Below, in pieces: positions 9,449 through 18,875 of a stretch of 64,000 nt of DNA. Under the pieces are notes generated by a model that was not told the origin of the DNA, did no database searches, and was given only the letters and a program-made list of their open reading frames with translations. A program made the position numbers and the translations under genes. Numbering within the stretch: position 1 is the stretch's first letter; every line of letters starts with the position of its first letter. The stretch is from an uncultured Clostridia bacterium (GTDB taxonomy: Bacteria; Bacillota; Clostridia; Christensenellales; Aristaeellaceae), in the NCBI GenBank assembly GCA_934643825.1, contig CAKUCW010000011.1, forward strand, positions 1 through 64,000, in the 5' to 3' direction.

Positions 9449-9490
9449 TACGCAATCGCGTATACGCATCTGCGCATAATTCGATACTAT
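9449..9490. promoter_or_regulatory. Divergent promoter/operator between the sigma-like and XRE genes
   Basis: The 100-base gap between the divergent genes holds repeated short motifs: TACGCA at 9449-9454 and 9463-9468 and TGCGCA at 9471-9476, with inverted TGCGTA forms, and TACTAT at 9484-9489 as a possible -10 for the plus-strand gene. Such spaced half-sites are typical operators of small repressors, so autoregulation by the XRE protein is likely but inferred. Confidence 0.4.
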
Positions 9491-9502
9491 CTTTCACGGG
9501 TG

Positions 9503-9754
9503 ATGAACGTGATGATGGTCAAAGACGCAGTTGCACAACGCTTTCGTGAGCTATGTATCCAGCGCGGTATCCGAATTAACGAGCTGGCAAACCTTTCCGG
9601 GGTAACACCCTCTACGGTGTACAGTATGCTCGACCCCAAGCGCCGCGAAATCTCCATCACCACCATCAAAAAGCTCTGTGACGGTTTAGACATCTCCTTA
9701 AGCGATTTTTTTACCGCACCCATATTTGACCAACTTGAACAGGAAATAAAATAG
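9503..9754 (+). CDS. Small XRE-family transcriptional regulator
   Basis: An 83-residue cytoplasmic helix-turn-helix protein of Cro/CI type. The whole chain is one domain: VAQRFRELCIQRGIRINELANLSGVTPSTVYSMLDPKRREISITTIKKLCDGLDISLSDFF, with the recognition helix around GVTPSTVYSML. No ribosome binding site precedes the cluster of possible starts (GTG 9500, ATG 9503, 9512, 9515); the promoter's -10 candidate is so close that the transcript may be nearly leaderless. It diverges from the sigma-like gene across a repeat-rich operator region and is followed by a terminator, so it is a single-gene unit. Confidence 0.85.
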   Translation: MNVMMVKDAVAQRFRELCIQRGIRINELANLSGVTPSTVYSMLDPKRREISITTIKKLCDGLDISLSDFFTAPIFDQLEQEIK

Positions 9755-9767
9755 CTGTCAAAACAAA

Positions 9768-9817
9768 AATGCGTAAGCCTTGCTTTTCTGCAAGATTTAC
9801 GCATTCTGTTTTTTTAA
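9768..9817 (+). terminator. Intrinsic terminator of the XRE gene
   Basis: ATGCGTAA pairs with TTACGCAT, with an inner CTTGC/GCAAG stem, followed by a T-rich tail ending in seven T. Confidence 0.85.
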
Positions 9818-9872
9818 CCGCATATACGATATGAAAAGAAATTTTCGAAACCCGCCGAAAGAGCTGTTTCGT

Positions 9873-10040
9873 CTACGCCTCTCCCGCCGCTTCACGGCGT
9901 TCGTATGCCACATGCAGTTCCCCGTAATCCATTTCCTCCGTGATTTCGATTAGCAGGCTCAGCGATTCATCTTCCGGCAGCTTCAAACCCATATTCAACG
10001 GCAAAACTACTTTGCAATCTCCGCTCTTTTGCGGTATCAT
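9873..10040 (-). pseudogene. Transposase N-terminal fragment (IS1182-like)
   Basis: A 55-residue frame starting at 10040 reads MIPQKSGDCKVVLPLNMGLK and then LPEDESLSLLIEITEEMDYG, ending shortly after ELHVAYERR. The pattern of L-P-x-D-(D/E)-S-x-x-L-L-x-E-x-x-E-E-x-D-Y followed by a Y-x-R stretch matches, from memory, the N terminus of IS1182-type transposases. The rest of the transposase is missing, so this is a remnant or a solo short gene. It lies inside the tRNA-bounded segment, downstream of the XRE gene and on the opposite strand. Confidence 0.5.
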
Positions 10041-10082
10041 TTCTTCGCGGTGTTTGCTTCATGTTCAGTTTCAAACTACAAC

Positions 10083-10121
10083 AAAAGATGCGAGTCGGCA
10101 ATCCCTTCTCGCATCTTTTTC
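10083..10121 (+). terminator. Hairpin with T tract
   Basis: AAAGATGCGA pairs with TCGCATCTTT and is followed by TTCTATTCTTTT. No plus-strand gene ends here; it may be bidirectional or serve the minus-strand GH3 gene, which ends at 10182. Confidence 0.6.
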
Positions 10122-10181
10122 TATTCTTTTTTGCGGAGCGGCTCATGCTTAGCCTGACAACCCTCATTTATGAACGGTTTA

Positions 10182-13100
10182 TTATGCCGCTGCTCCACGC
10201 GCTCGTTTTTTCATTTTCAACAGCTTCAAAGCAAACAATACCAGCACCACTGCATCGACAACATACAGCGCCAGCAGCCAGCTTTCCAACGAATAGCCTA
10301 CGATCTCGACATTCATGGAATTGCTGTTCGCTACTGTGTAAAGGATATTATGGGCTGCATTGCGCAAAATCTGCATATCCTGTACATTGTTAAAATCACA
10401 GTCATTCCACAGCAGATCCGGAAGCGACGCCAAAATCAGATCATTGCCCGCGTACAGCATTTGACGGGAATCCATCACCTTGTTGTCTGTCTTATAATCA
10501 CAGATGACAAGCCCCTTGAATCCCCATTCGTCTCGCAGGATCGTCGTCATCAGACGATAATCACCGCCCGTCCAGCGCGTGCCGATCCGGTTAAAGGAAC
10601 TCATCACGCCGTTCGTGCCGGTATATTCCGTTACGCCATCTGCCATCGCGGTTGCAGAATATGCCGACTCGTCATCGCCCTTTACGGCAATTTCAAACGG
10701 TTTGAGGTAAAGTTCGCGCAGCGCCTGCTCCGTACAGAATGTTGAAATGCCTCCGCGTGCCGTTTCCTGATCGTTCAGTGCAAAATGCTTCAAGTCTGTA
10801 TAGACACCCTTTTGTTTTGCGCCATTGATGACATTAACCGCCATCTTTCCGGAAATGATGGGATCCTCCGAATAATATTCGTAGTTTCTTCCGGAGAACG
10901 GGCTGCGATGCAGATTGACCGCCGGCGCATACCATCCCGTATAGGGCAGTCCATTGCCATTTTCATCGCCCCAAACGCCGATGTCGCCCACATTTTTGCC
11001 CATCTGATATGCCAGATCTTTATTCCAGGTAGATGCCAGCAGAATCTCGCAGGCAAAAGAAGAGTTGCCGGTATAATGTTCTTTCAGACCCGGCATGAAG
11101 TTGACAAAGCCCACAGGGCCATCACTGTCATTCGTCAGATTCTTCTTGATGCGTTCAATCGAGATTGTCTGGAAGGCTCCCTGATTGACCAGATTCAGCA
11201 TTTCTTTCGCCGTCAGCCGATCCAGCAGCTGATTCCATTTTTCATCATTATAATCAACACCAATCAGGTCACGCAAAGTCACCGTATTCTCTGCGCCGAC
11301 TGTCGGCATCTGCGTTACCGTCTGAATCATCGTATTGTTGGTCGTCTTATCATGAATGGCAGCCTGCTCGCCTTCCAGATAAATGCGTTCAGACGCAGTC
11401 GATGCCGTCGGGAAGGTCTTTTCAAAGTTCGTGCGGGACATGCCTTTGCGAACTTCTTCGCCGCTTTCTGTTTCAACGTAAACATCAGAAAGACGATATT
11501 GCAGATCGTTAAAGTTGACCTGTTCCTCCTCTACGCCATCATAGTTCTCGCCGAAAGTATACAGATTCGAAACTACGTTCCCCGTATTCGGGTCATTCGC
11601 GTACGTTACGTCGGAAGCCAGCTTTACCTGACTCTGCGCATATACGTTGCTTTCGTCCGCAATATGGGAGTTCTTTGCAAGGCTGAATACATATTCGCCA
11701 GCATCCAGCTCATATCCGATAAAGCCGTTTTTATTGGCATCATTATAGTCGTAGCTTGCCAGATCATACGCACTGACGGTAAAGCTGATTTCTTCGTTTT
11801 CGCCCGGTTCAAGCAGTTTCGTCTTTGCGAAATCAACAAGCTGGACATGGCTCTTTTCGATTCCGCCTTGGATGTACGGCAGCGTAACATAGAGCTGCAC
11901 GACATCTTTACCAGCTCTGTCTCCTGTGTTCTTTACGTTCACATGGAATGTCAGCTTGCTGTCCGTATCTTTAAGTTCGCCCTCCATGGTCATGGTCTGT
12001 TCAAATTCAGTATAGCTCAAGCCATAGCCAAAGGGGAAAATGACATTGGCGTCATACCAGCTTTCGCTCTTGTCGCGTTTAGCTTCCTCAAAATCCCGCG
12101 TTTCATAATAGCGATAGCCAACGTATACGCCTTCTTCATAGGCAACATAGTAATCTTCGGAAGCATTGGGGCCATCCATAAACGCGCTTCCGTTCACGCC
12201 GCTGTTGACCTGCGAATTATCGCCAAAGTTCTGCCAGGTCGGGTCTTTCGTAAAATCGCGGGCATACAGATCGACCGTGCGTCCGGAAAAATTATCTTCA
12301 CCTGTCAGCAGCCGTCCCAGCGCAAGAGCGCCATTAGTACTCGGTCCTCCGATCCAGACAACTGCGTCAATGCGCGGATTTTCCGGATCGTTGTTATACC
12401 GGTCAATGAAGTCGCACTGGAATGCCGTCAGCGTATTCAGTACGACAATAACTTTGTCAAAGCGTGCCGTGACCATATCGAGCAGATCGTATTCATTTTG
12501 ATCCAGCTGCAAATAGTGATTGCCTTCAATACCGCCCGCGTTTACATTCTGTGTGCGCGGAAGATCGAAGCTCTCGCCGCCGATTCGGGAGATTACGACA
12601 ATCGCAGCATCGCCATATTCTTTATAACTCTTGACCAGGCTCTGCGGATAATTGGATATCGGGGTCTCGCCGATATCCAGAGTCGGCGCAGCGCTGGACT
12701 GATCTGAAAGCGCAGGGTTGTTTGAACGTCCCTTGCCGCTGTCCGCACTCTGGTAAAACTTCATCAGCTCGGTATTATACGAAACGCCTGCATCATCCAA
12801 ACCATCGAAGATCGTTTTTGCGTCGTCGCCATTCACCTTGCCGGATCCGGAGCCGCTGAGTACCAGATCGACCGAATTCTTACCAAAGACGCTGACCTTG
12901 CGCTCGGTTTGGGCGAGGGGAAGCGCGTCCTTCTCATTAACCAGCAGGGTAAAGCCTTCCTTGGCAATCTCCAGATTAATCTGGTCGCCGGCTTCTTTGG
13001 CTTCCTTCTTGCTGGCGTAATCGGACGTGTATACCTTCTCGACACTGGAATCCATTTTCGGATGCTTGCCGCCCAGTACGGTATCCAGAATGGAGCGGAA

Positions 13101-13214
13101 AGTCGTTGAGCAAAGCACCGTTGCAACGATCAGCACAACACATACGACTGCTGTCGCGATGGGGAATCTCTTCTTTTTCTGTTTAGGAGAATCGTTCTTC
13201 TTTTTCATACTCAA
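10182..13214 (-). CDS. Membrane-anchored glycoside hydrolase family 3 enzyme, inverted domain order
   Basis: This 1010-residue exo-acting beta-glycosidase-like protein is anchored at both ends: a transmembrane helix near residues 17-39 (IATAVVCVVLIVATVLC) and another near 977-999 (LLALYVVDAVVLVLFALKLL). The alpha/beta GH3 C domain comes first (LVNEKDALPLA, VSVFGKNSVDLVLSGSGSG), then a fibronectin-III-like domain (MTMEGELKDTDSKLTFHVNVK), and the (beta/alpha) catalytic barrel comes last, with KHFALNDQET and the nucleophile Asp906 in GLVICDYKTDNK. Ruminococcus albus and Butyrivibrio beta-glucosidases are known to have this reversed order. Its ATG overlaps the stop of the upstream CBM-like gene (ATGA), so the two are translationally coupled. 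The sugar specificity is not predictable from sequence alone. Confidence 0.88.
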   Translation of the reverse strand: MSMKKKNDSPKQKKKRFPIATAVVCVVLIVATVLCSTTFRSILDTVLGGKHPKMDSSVEKVYTSDYASKKEAKEAGDQINLEIAKEGFTLLVNEKDALPLAQTERKVSVFGKNSVDLVLSGSGSGKVNGDDAKTIFDGLDDAGVSYNTELMKFYQSADSGKGRSNNPALSDQSSAAPTLDIGETPISNYPQSLVKSYKEYGDAAIVVISRIGGESFDLPRTQNVNAGGIEGNHYLQLDQNEYDLLDMVTARFDKVIVVLNTLTAFQCDFIDRYNNDPENPRIDAVVWIGGPSTNGALALGRLLTGEDNFSGRTVDLYARDFTKDPTWQNFGDNSQVNSGVNGSAFMDGPNASEDYYVAYEEGVYVGYRYYETRDFEEAKRDKSESWYDANVIFPFGYGLSYTEFEQTMTMEGELKDTDSKLTFHVNVKNTGDRAGKDVVQLYVTLPYIQGGIEKSHVQLVDFAKTKLLEPGENEEISFTVSAYDLASYDYNDANKNGFIGYELDAGEYVFSLAKNSHIADESNVYAQSQVKLASDVTYANDPNTGNVVSNLYTFGENYDGVEEEQVNFNDLQYRLSDVYVETESGEEVRKGMSRTNFEKTFPTASTASERIYLEGEQAAIHDKTTNNTMIQTVTQMPTVGAENTVTLRDLIGVDYNDEKWNQLLDRLTAKEMLNLVNQGAFQTISIERIKKNLTNDSDGPVGFVNFMPGLKEHYTGNSSFACEILLASTWNKDLAYQMGKNVGDIGVWGDENGNGLPYTGWYAPAVNLHRSPFSGRNYEYYSEDPIISGKMAVNVINGAKQKGVYTDLKHFALNDQETARGGISTFCTEQALRELYLKPFEIAVKGDDESAYSATAMADGVTEYTGTNGVMSSFNRIGTRWTGGDYRLMTTILRDEWGFKGLVICDYKTDNKVMDSRQMLYAGNDLILASLPDLLWNDCDFNNVQDMQILRNAAHNILYTVANSNSMNVEIVGYSLESWLLALYVVDAVVLVLFALKLLKMKKRARGAAA

Positions 13215-14812
13215 TTCATCTCCAAGTTGTCATAAATCGGCGACCAGGTAAATTCAGCGTCGCTATCCGTCAATTTAATGTAGTCCGTCATGAAGCCGAC
13301 GGCACGATATGTACCGCCCATCACTGTATTGTCGTTATCCACAACGAATTCAATGACGTTGTCGCCTTCGTTCAATTCGATTTCTGCAATCTCATATTCT
13401 TTGAATATCCGCAAGACCGTTAAGCTGTACGAAATATCCTGTCCGTTGACACGGATAGCCGTTGCATTGTCTCCGGTCGATGCCACATCCATCGAATCGA
13501 CTTCAACGGCAAGATTCGCCCAGAGTTTCGCTTTTGTCGCTTTAGAAGCATGGATCTTAAACGTCAACGTATCGCCGCGTTCATACTGATAGGATACATA
13601 ATAGCCGTTGCCCGCCTCAAGCTTGGAGTTCGCCGGATAATCATCCTTGCTGACTGTGCCAACCGTTCCCGCATCTTTGACGATACAGTTTGCGCCCTGC
13701 ACACTGCCGGAATAGCCGAAATATTTCTTCTCCGGATCAAACGGCGCATATTCCGCTTGGAACGTATCCGTCTGGACAGGTTCGTGTGTCCAGTGCGCAT
13801 AGAACCCCGTGTTTGCTTTCAGTTTAATGCCCTCTGCAAAATCAATTTTCTCTCCGCCGATTGCTTTAGTATACCAACCGTCAAAGACATAGTTTTCACG
13901 GACAGGCGTTTCCACAGGCGCCTCAACGTTTGCATCGGAAAGCAGCTTATAGGAATAAACGACGCCATTCTTATACTCAGAATCGGTGTAATTCGCATTA
14001 AAAATCGCCATATACTGCTGAATCGTCCAGACAGCATAAAGGTCTGTATCCGCCTTGGGCTTGAATGGGATCTTGACCATATCCGGTTTATTTTTTGCCG
14101 GATACTCATCGATCGTCCAATCGTTGCCCTCTGCCGGCACTTCGGACGTCCATCCCTCGAACTTATAGCCTTCGCGCTCCAGATTTTTGATTGCGTCTCC
14201 CTTCTTGACCGAACCGCCTTCGACAACATACAGTTCTTTATCCTTCTGCATCTCGTCGCTGAAAGCGGTCTGTTTGAAGGTCACGCGATATTCCTTCTTG
14301 CTGTCTTCCAGCCAGACGGCATACAGCGTCGTATCGTTCTTAACAACGAAATTCTCCGTATCCAGCCTTTCGCCGTTTTCACTCAGCGACCAGTACCGCA
14401 GCGAATAGCCTTCTTTGGTCACCTCAGGCAGCTCTCCAAGCGCCGCACCGTATTCGATCGTCATCTGCCCCAGCGTTCCTTCGCTGTCGCTGTCTGCAAG
14501 CATAACTGCACACTGACCGATATCCCATTGTGCCGTAAGGGTTACATCCTGCGTCGGCTGATAAATGGTATCGACTTTTTCGCCGTTTTCATCCGCCCAG
14601 CCGGCAAACACATATCCCTTGCGAATCGGGGTAGTCGGCAGTTCTGCGCTCTCCGATTTTTCCACAAAAATTGCGCCGTCTCTGGACGAACCGTCATTGT
14701 AATTCAGCGTGATCGTCCATTCATTTTCATCCGCACCGCTGACAGCTAATGCCTGTGAAGCCAACAGCACACTCGTAAGCGCGAGCAATATCATTCCATT
14801 TGATTTGCGCAT
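13211..14812 (-). CDS. Secreted InlB-type repeat protein with C-terminal CBM-like domain
   Basis: A 533-residue exported protein with a signal peptide (MILLALTSVLLASQALAVSG). At least four Listeria-Bacteroides/InlB B repeats follow, each ending in F-x-G-W and L-x-A-x-W (YVFAGWADENGEKVDT...LTAQW; FEGWTSE...DLYAVW; YVFDGWYTK...FYAHW). The last 180 residues (TDTFQAEYAPFD to YRAVGFMTDYIKL) look like a beta-sandwich carbohydrate-binding module of the CBM6/CBM35 type. No catalytic domain or sortase motif is seen. It lies between two GH3 genes and is coupled to the second, so it may bind substrate or wall glycan for them; that role is inferred. Confidence 0.75.
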   Translation of the reverse strand: MRKSNGMILLALTSVLLASQALAVSGADENEWTITLNYNDGSSRDGAIFVEKSESAELPTTPIRKGYVFAGWADENGEKVDTIYQPTQDVTLTAQWDIGQCAVMLADSDSEGTLGQMTIEYGAALGELPEVTKEGYSLRYWSLSENGERLDTENFVVKNDTTLYAVWLEDSKKEYRVTFKQTAFSDEMQKDKELYVVEGGSVKKGDAIKNLEREGYKFEGWTSEVPAEGNDWTIDEYPAKNKPDMVKIPFKPKADTDLYAVWTIQQYMAIFNANYTDSEYKNGVVYSYKLLSDANVEAPVETPVRENYVFDGWYTKAIGGEKIDFAEGIKLKANTGFYAHWTHEPVQTDTFQAEYAPFDPEKKYFGYSGSVQGANCIVKDAGTVGTVSKDDYPANSKLEAGNGYYVSYQYERGDTLTFKIHASKATKAKLWANLAVEVDSMDVASTGDNATAIRVNGQDISYSLTVLRIFKEYEIAEIELNEGDNVIEFVVDNDNTVMGGTYRAVGFMTDYIKLTDSDAEFTWSPIYDNLEMN

Positions 14813-14842
14813 GGATCCATTCTCCTAAATTCATCTATAGCG

Positions 14843-14884
14843 GACAATCAGGCTCTGACATTCTGTTGTCAGAGCCTGATCGTC
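14843..14884. terminator. Strong intercistronic hairpin
   Basis: An 18-base arm GACAATCAGGCTCTGACA pairs with TGTCAGAGCCTGATCGTC (one mismatch) around six bases, between the 1242-residue GH3 gene and the InlB-repeat gene. There is no T tract on the minus strand, so it may be an attenuator or a processing/stability stem and not a full stop. Confidence 0.6.
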
Positions 14885-14907
14885 AACAAAGTTCCTGTTC
14901 TGTTGTT

Positions 14908-17900
14908 TTATTTGACAGTCAGGGATGCAGTGATCGAATAATCAAGCGTTCTGCCCGCAAAGAACCAGCCAATGAATCCGTCTTCACAAAGCACAACTTC
15001 CTGGTTGATGGTGAACGTGTAATGTTCGCCGGAAGCCTTCGGCGCCGCGATAGAGCCGCTGACCACGCCGGTGGTTTCGTCGATCGTCAGTCCATCCGGC
15101 AGATCTTCCGCCGTGTACTTCACGCTGGTGTACTTGCCTTCGTTTTCGCCGTTAGTCGGGTCACCGTTCGGCACGAAGTTATCGCCTTCAACCAACTCGA
15201 CCAGACCCGCAAAGGAAACCTCGACATTCGCCGGATCAACAACCGCAGAAACGGAAACCGTCGTCGTCGTCGTGCCGCTCACGCCGCTCATGTTGCCCTT
15301 GCCCTGTACGGTGATGGTGAAGGGATACGCCCCTGCCTTCTCCGGGCTGGTACCGGACACAGTGCCGGTCGCCCAGTCAAGCGTCATGCCTTCTACGCCG
15401 CCGGAAACCGTCACGTCATAGTTACCTTCGCCATAGACGCCGTTCATATTGGCAATGAATTCATCGACTTCGCTCTGCTCATAGATCGTATAGTGATCGT
15501 AATTTTCAGCCGGTTCAACCGTGACCACACGATCGCGCAGCAGCATAGCTGCTTTCAGACCCGTCATCGCGTTACTGTTCGCATAGGTGTACAGCGCACG
15601 GGTTGCAGTCTCGCGGACAGCGGAATATTCCGTCGCACTCTCGACCAATCCATCGGTATCGGCGCCTGCTTTCACCAGCAGACCGCCCTTGCCGTCGCGC
15701 AGAGTCTCATCCCATGTGCCTTCCGCACGCTGGAGCGGCGGGAAAGCAAGGAACTTGGAGTTCAGCGGCATGACATGCGCACGAACCAGATTCTCAGGCG
15801 TCCAGCCGCAGCCATTAAAGAACGCGTCTGTGACCGATATACCGTCAAAGCCCCATTCGTTCTCATACATCTGAATCGTGATCGGATAAGCAACCGAGGT
15901 AGACAGACCGATGCGGTTAAAGGAAGTCATGATGCCGTTGGCATTTCCCTTCTTGATCGCGATCTCAAACGGCTTAGCATAGATCTCGCGAATCGCCTGC
16001 TCAGTTGCAAAGGTGCAGATGCCGGAGCGGCTGGTCTCCTGATCGTTGAGGAACGCATGCTTCATATAAACATGTATGCCGTTGTCGGTCGCGCCCTTGA
16101 TGACAGCCGCCATGATGTTGCCGCCCTGCAGGCCATCCTGAGAATAATACTCGAAGTTACGACCGGAAAGCGGGCTGCGATGGATATTCATACCCGGGCC
16201 ATACCAACCCGTTACGCCCAGCAGCATGCCCTCGTTTGCAATGATGGTGCCCTGCTCATAACCAAGTTCCTTGTTCCAGGTAGAGCCGATGACCGACTCA
16301 CAAGCCCAAGCATAACCATTGCCATCCGGCACGGTAGACCAGTTTGCACGGAGCTGACCGGGACCGTCGTGATCCTTGATCTCCGGCTTACCGATCGTCT
16401 TGATCTCGGCAGAGCCATAACCGCCATCGTTAGCGATCTTGGTCAGTTCATCCCAGGTAAGCTGGTTCATGAACTCCGTCCACTTTTCATCCGTCAGCGG
16501 AACGCCAACCATGTCCGCCAACTCGATGGGATACATACCCAACTCGTTGACCTGCGCAGTGCCCTGCGTCCAGTCCTCCGGAACGGATTCCACGATCCAC
16601 GGATTCTGAACGTCAGTCTCGATCTCAGGCGTCATCGGGTTATCATAGTCACAGTAAGAAGCGCCATAAACCTCCTGAATGTTCAACAGGTTAAACGCTT
16701 CCATGGAGAACACATTAGCGGAACCTTCGTCTGCGATCGCCCACGCGAGCTGTTCCTGCAGCTCGTTCGGCATACCCGCCTCGTATTCTTCTTCAAGCGC
16801 GACGTAAGCATCCTCACCGTCGCCGACTACCATCTGACTGCGGCGCAAATAACGATCTTCGCCATCTACGACCCATGCGTTAGACTGCGTATTATAGCGA
16901 CCCCAAACATCGTCATCCGCTTCCGCAGAGAAGATATTATTCGGCGTTTCCTCATTGCCGTCCTCATTCCACGCAAGCGCTTCATCTGCATTGAGCGTCA
17001 CGCTGTCCAGCACATCGTGGGAATTGTTGCGCACGGAGAGAACATACTCGCCGGTTTCCAGCTCATAACCGGAGAAATCGTTGCCATTGGCATCATTGTA
17101 GTCAAAAGACGCCAAGTCTTTTACCGCAACCGTGATTGCCACGCTCTGAGATTCGCCGGGCTGAAGCACATCGGTCTTATCAAACCCGACGAGATTGACA
17201 GCCGCCTTCTCAATCTCATCTTCTGCATACGGAGCAGACGCATAAAGCTGAACGACGTCTTTGCCTGCCGTATCTCCGGTGTTGGTCACGGTCACAGTGA
17301 CTGTCACATCGCCGTCAGCCGCAGACAGATCACCCTCTACGGACGCGATCTTCTGTTCAAATGTCGTGTAGCTCAAGCCATAACCGAACGGATAGACCAC
17401 CGCGCTGTCATACCATGCGTCGGCAGCAGCTTCGCTGCGATTCTTCAGCTCTTCGTAAACCGTTTCATAATAACGATAGCCGACATAAATTCCTTCCGCG
17501 TAGTCAATGAACTTGTATCCGCCGTTGGTCACGCCGTCTACCGCATAAGCTTCGTCATACCCCATCGTCAGAGCCGCGCCCGTATCGCCCACTTCTCCGT
17601 TGATGATCGCATTAGACTGCGTATAATCGCCGAAATTATACCACGTCGGGTCGGTCGCAAAATCTGCCGCATAAAAATCAACCGTGCGACCAGAAGGATT
17701 GATCTCGCCGTTCAGAATCTGTCCCACGGACAGGATGCCATTCCAGCCGGGCTGACCGATCCAGAGAATCGCATCGACATCCTCATCATCTTCCAAGCAG
17801 CCCAATTCCATGGCAGACGGGCTGTTGAGGATCACAACCACCTTGTCAAAGTTCTTCTTGGCATACGCCATCAGTTCCTTTTCAGAGGTCGTCAGCTGAA

Positions 17901-18636
17901 GATAATGGTCACTCACATCGTCGGTTACGGGTTCCAGCGTATCCTTGTCGACCAGATTATAAGCGTCGTTATCCTGGCTTTCGGCGCCGGAACGGGAGAA
18001 CACAACGATTGCGGTATCCGTATAGCCATCCAGAGACGCCGCATCCAAAGAACCCGTGCCATCCGTAATAGGCTCATAGTAGCTTCCGTCAAAGCTCACG
18101 CTATCAGCCGTTTCGGCTTCCACCTTGTTCATGTAATGACCGCCGTCATACGGGTTTCCGCTGTAACTGAGCGTCTTCGGAGCAAGTTCCGGCTTCTCAT
18201 ACTCCGCTTTAACGGAGGGGTTATATTCGATATTCGCCGCATCAAGGCTGTCAAACAGGGTCAGCGGTACATCCGGCGTATTCTCTCCTGCCGGCTTGGT
18301 CTGCCCGCCGGAACCGCTTCCGCCAGTCGCCAGCGTATCTGCCTGCGTACCCAGCACGGTCACCTTTGCCTTCGCATCCGCCGACGTAACCAGCGGCAGA
18401 ACCTTGTCCCTGTTCTTCATCAGAACAGCGCCTTCACCCTCAAGCTTGAGGTTCAGCGCAGCAGCGGCATCCTCAACTTCCGTCATTGAATCGTATGCAG
18501 CACGATACTGCTTGGCAGGATCGAGATTGTCGGCGATATTCGCCGACGCGGCAGGCACGAAACTGCTCATGCACAGCGCAACACTGAGCGCAGAACTTGC
18601 CGCCGTCTTGAATTTCCGGTTCTTCATAGCGTCCAT
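14908..18636 (-). CDS. Secreted glycoside hydrolase family 3 enzyme with putative Ig-like domains, inverted domain order
   Basis: A 1242-residue exported enzyme with signal peptide (ALSVALCMSSFVPAASA). The GH3 alpha/beta domain comes first (GAVLMKNRDKVLPL, VTVLGTQADTLATGGSGSGG), then a fibronectin-like domain (YPFGYGLSYTTFEQKI, VTVTVTNTGDTAGKDVVQLY). The barrel follows, with MKHAFLNDQETSRSGI and the nucleophile Asp937 in GISVTDAFFNGCG. Two He_PIG/Ig-like repeats end the protein (MTLDWATGTVSGTSPEKAGA; LTIDETTGVVSGSI). Exo-glucosidase activity is expected; the substrate is unknown. GGAG lies seven bases before the ATG at 18636. It is first in a three-gene operon with the CBM-like gene and the membrane GH3. 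The long frame on the opposite strand is a shadow of this gene. Confidence 0.88.
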   Translation of the reverse strand: MDAMKNRKFKTAASSALSVALCMSSFVPAASANIADNLDPAKQYRAAYDSMTEVEDAAAALNLKLEGEGAVLMKNRDKVLPLVTSADAKAKVTVLGTQADTLATGGSGSGGQTKPAGENTPDVPLTLFDSLDAANIEYNPSVKAEYEKPELAPKTLSYSGNPYDGGHYMNKVEAETADSVSFDGSYYEPITDGTGSLDAASLDGYTDTAIVVFSRSGAESQDNDAYNLVDKDTLEPVTDDVSDHYLQLTTSEKELMAYAKKNFDKVVVILNSPSAMELGCLEDDEDVDAILWIGQPGWNGILSVGQILNGEINPSGRTVDFYAADFATDPTWYNFGDYTQSNAIINGEVGDTGAALTMGYDEAYAVDGVTNGGYKFIDYAEGIYVGYRYYETVYEELKNRSEAAADAWYDSAVVYPFGYGLSYTTFEQKIASVEGDLSAADGDVTVTVTVTNTGDTAGKDVVQLYASAPYAEDEIEKAAVNLVGFDKTDVLQPGESQSVAITVAVKDLASFDYNDANGNDFSGYELETGEYVLSVRNNSHDVLDSVTLNADEALAWNEDGNEETPNNIFSAEADDDVWGRYNTQSNAWVVDGEDRYLRRSQMVVGDGEDAYVALEEEYEAGMPNELQEQLAWAIADEGSANVFSMEAFNLLNIQEVYGASYCDYDNPMTPEIETDVQNPWIVESVPEDWTQGTAQVNELGMYPIELADMVGVPLTDEKWTEFMNQLTWDELTKIANDGGYGSAEIKTIGKPEIKDHDGPGQLRANWSTVPDGNGYAWACESVIGSTWNKELGYEQGTIIANEGMLLGVTGWYGPGMNIHRSPLSGRNFEYYSQDGLQGGNIMAAVIKGATDNGIHVYMKHAFLNDQETSRSGICTFATEQAIREIYAKPFEIAIKKGNANGIMTSFNRIGLSTSVAYPITIQMYENEWGFDGISVTDAFFNGCGWTPENLVRAHVMPLNSKFLAFPPLQRAEGTWDETLRDGKGGLLVKAGADTDGLVESATEYSAVRETATRALYTYANSNAMTGLKAAMLLRDRVVTVEPAENYDHYTIYEQSEVDEFIANMNGVYGEGNYDVTVSGGVEGMTLDWATGTVSGTSPEKAGAYPFTITVQGKGNMSGVSGTTTTTVSVSAVVDPANVEVSFAGLVELVEGDNFVPNGDPTNGENEGKYTSVKYTAEDLPDGLTIDETTGVVSGSIAAPKASGEHYTFTINQEVVLCEDGFIGWFFAGRTLDYSITASLTVK

Positions 18637-18822
18637 TCAGATTCTCCTTTTTTGTCGATTCTTTCGAAATCGTTTGACGGCATTTTACCATTTATTCACT
18701 GCTTGTCCACCATTATGGTACAAAATCGCCTTTTTTCGGTATGAAATCCCACCAAATAACCTCTTCCTTTTTCCGTTCGTTTTTTCCCAAAATGATCTGC
18801 TATTTTTTCTAAAAGCATGAAA

Positions 18823-18851
18823 GAACAGACCCCATCATCCGGAGTCTGTTC
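18823..18851 (-). terminator. Intrinsic terminator of the LytTR/GHKL operon
   Basis: On the minus strand GAACAGAC pairs with GTCTGTTC, followed by TTTCATGCTTTT, 25 bases after the kinase stop. Confidence 0.7.
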
Positions 18852-18875
18852 AGTATGCTGTATGCAGTTTTTTCT

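Noticed and set aside
14800..18489. A 1229-codon open frame on the plus strand opposite the large GH3 gene
   Set aside because: It is the mirror of a well-supported GH3 gene, has low-complexity Arg/Ile/His-rich composition and no family motifs.
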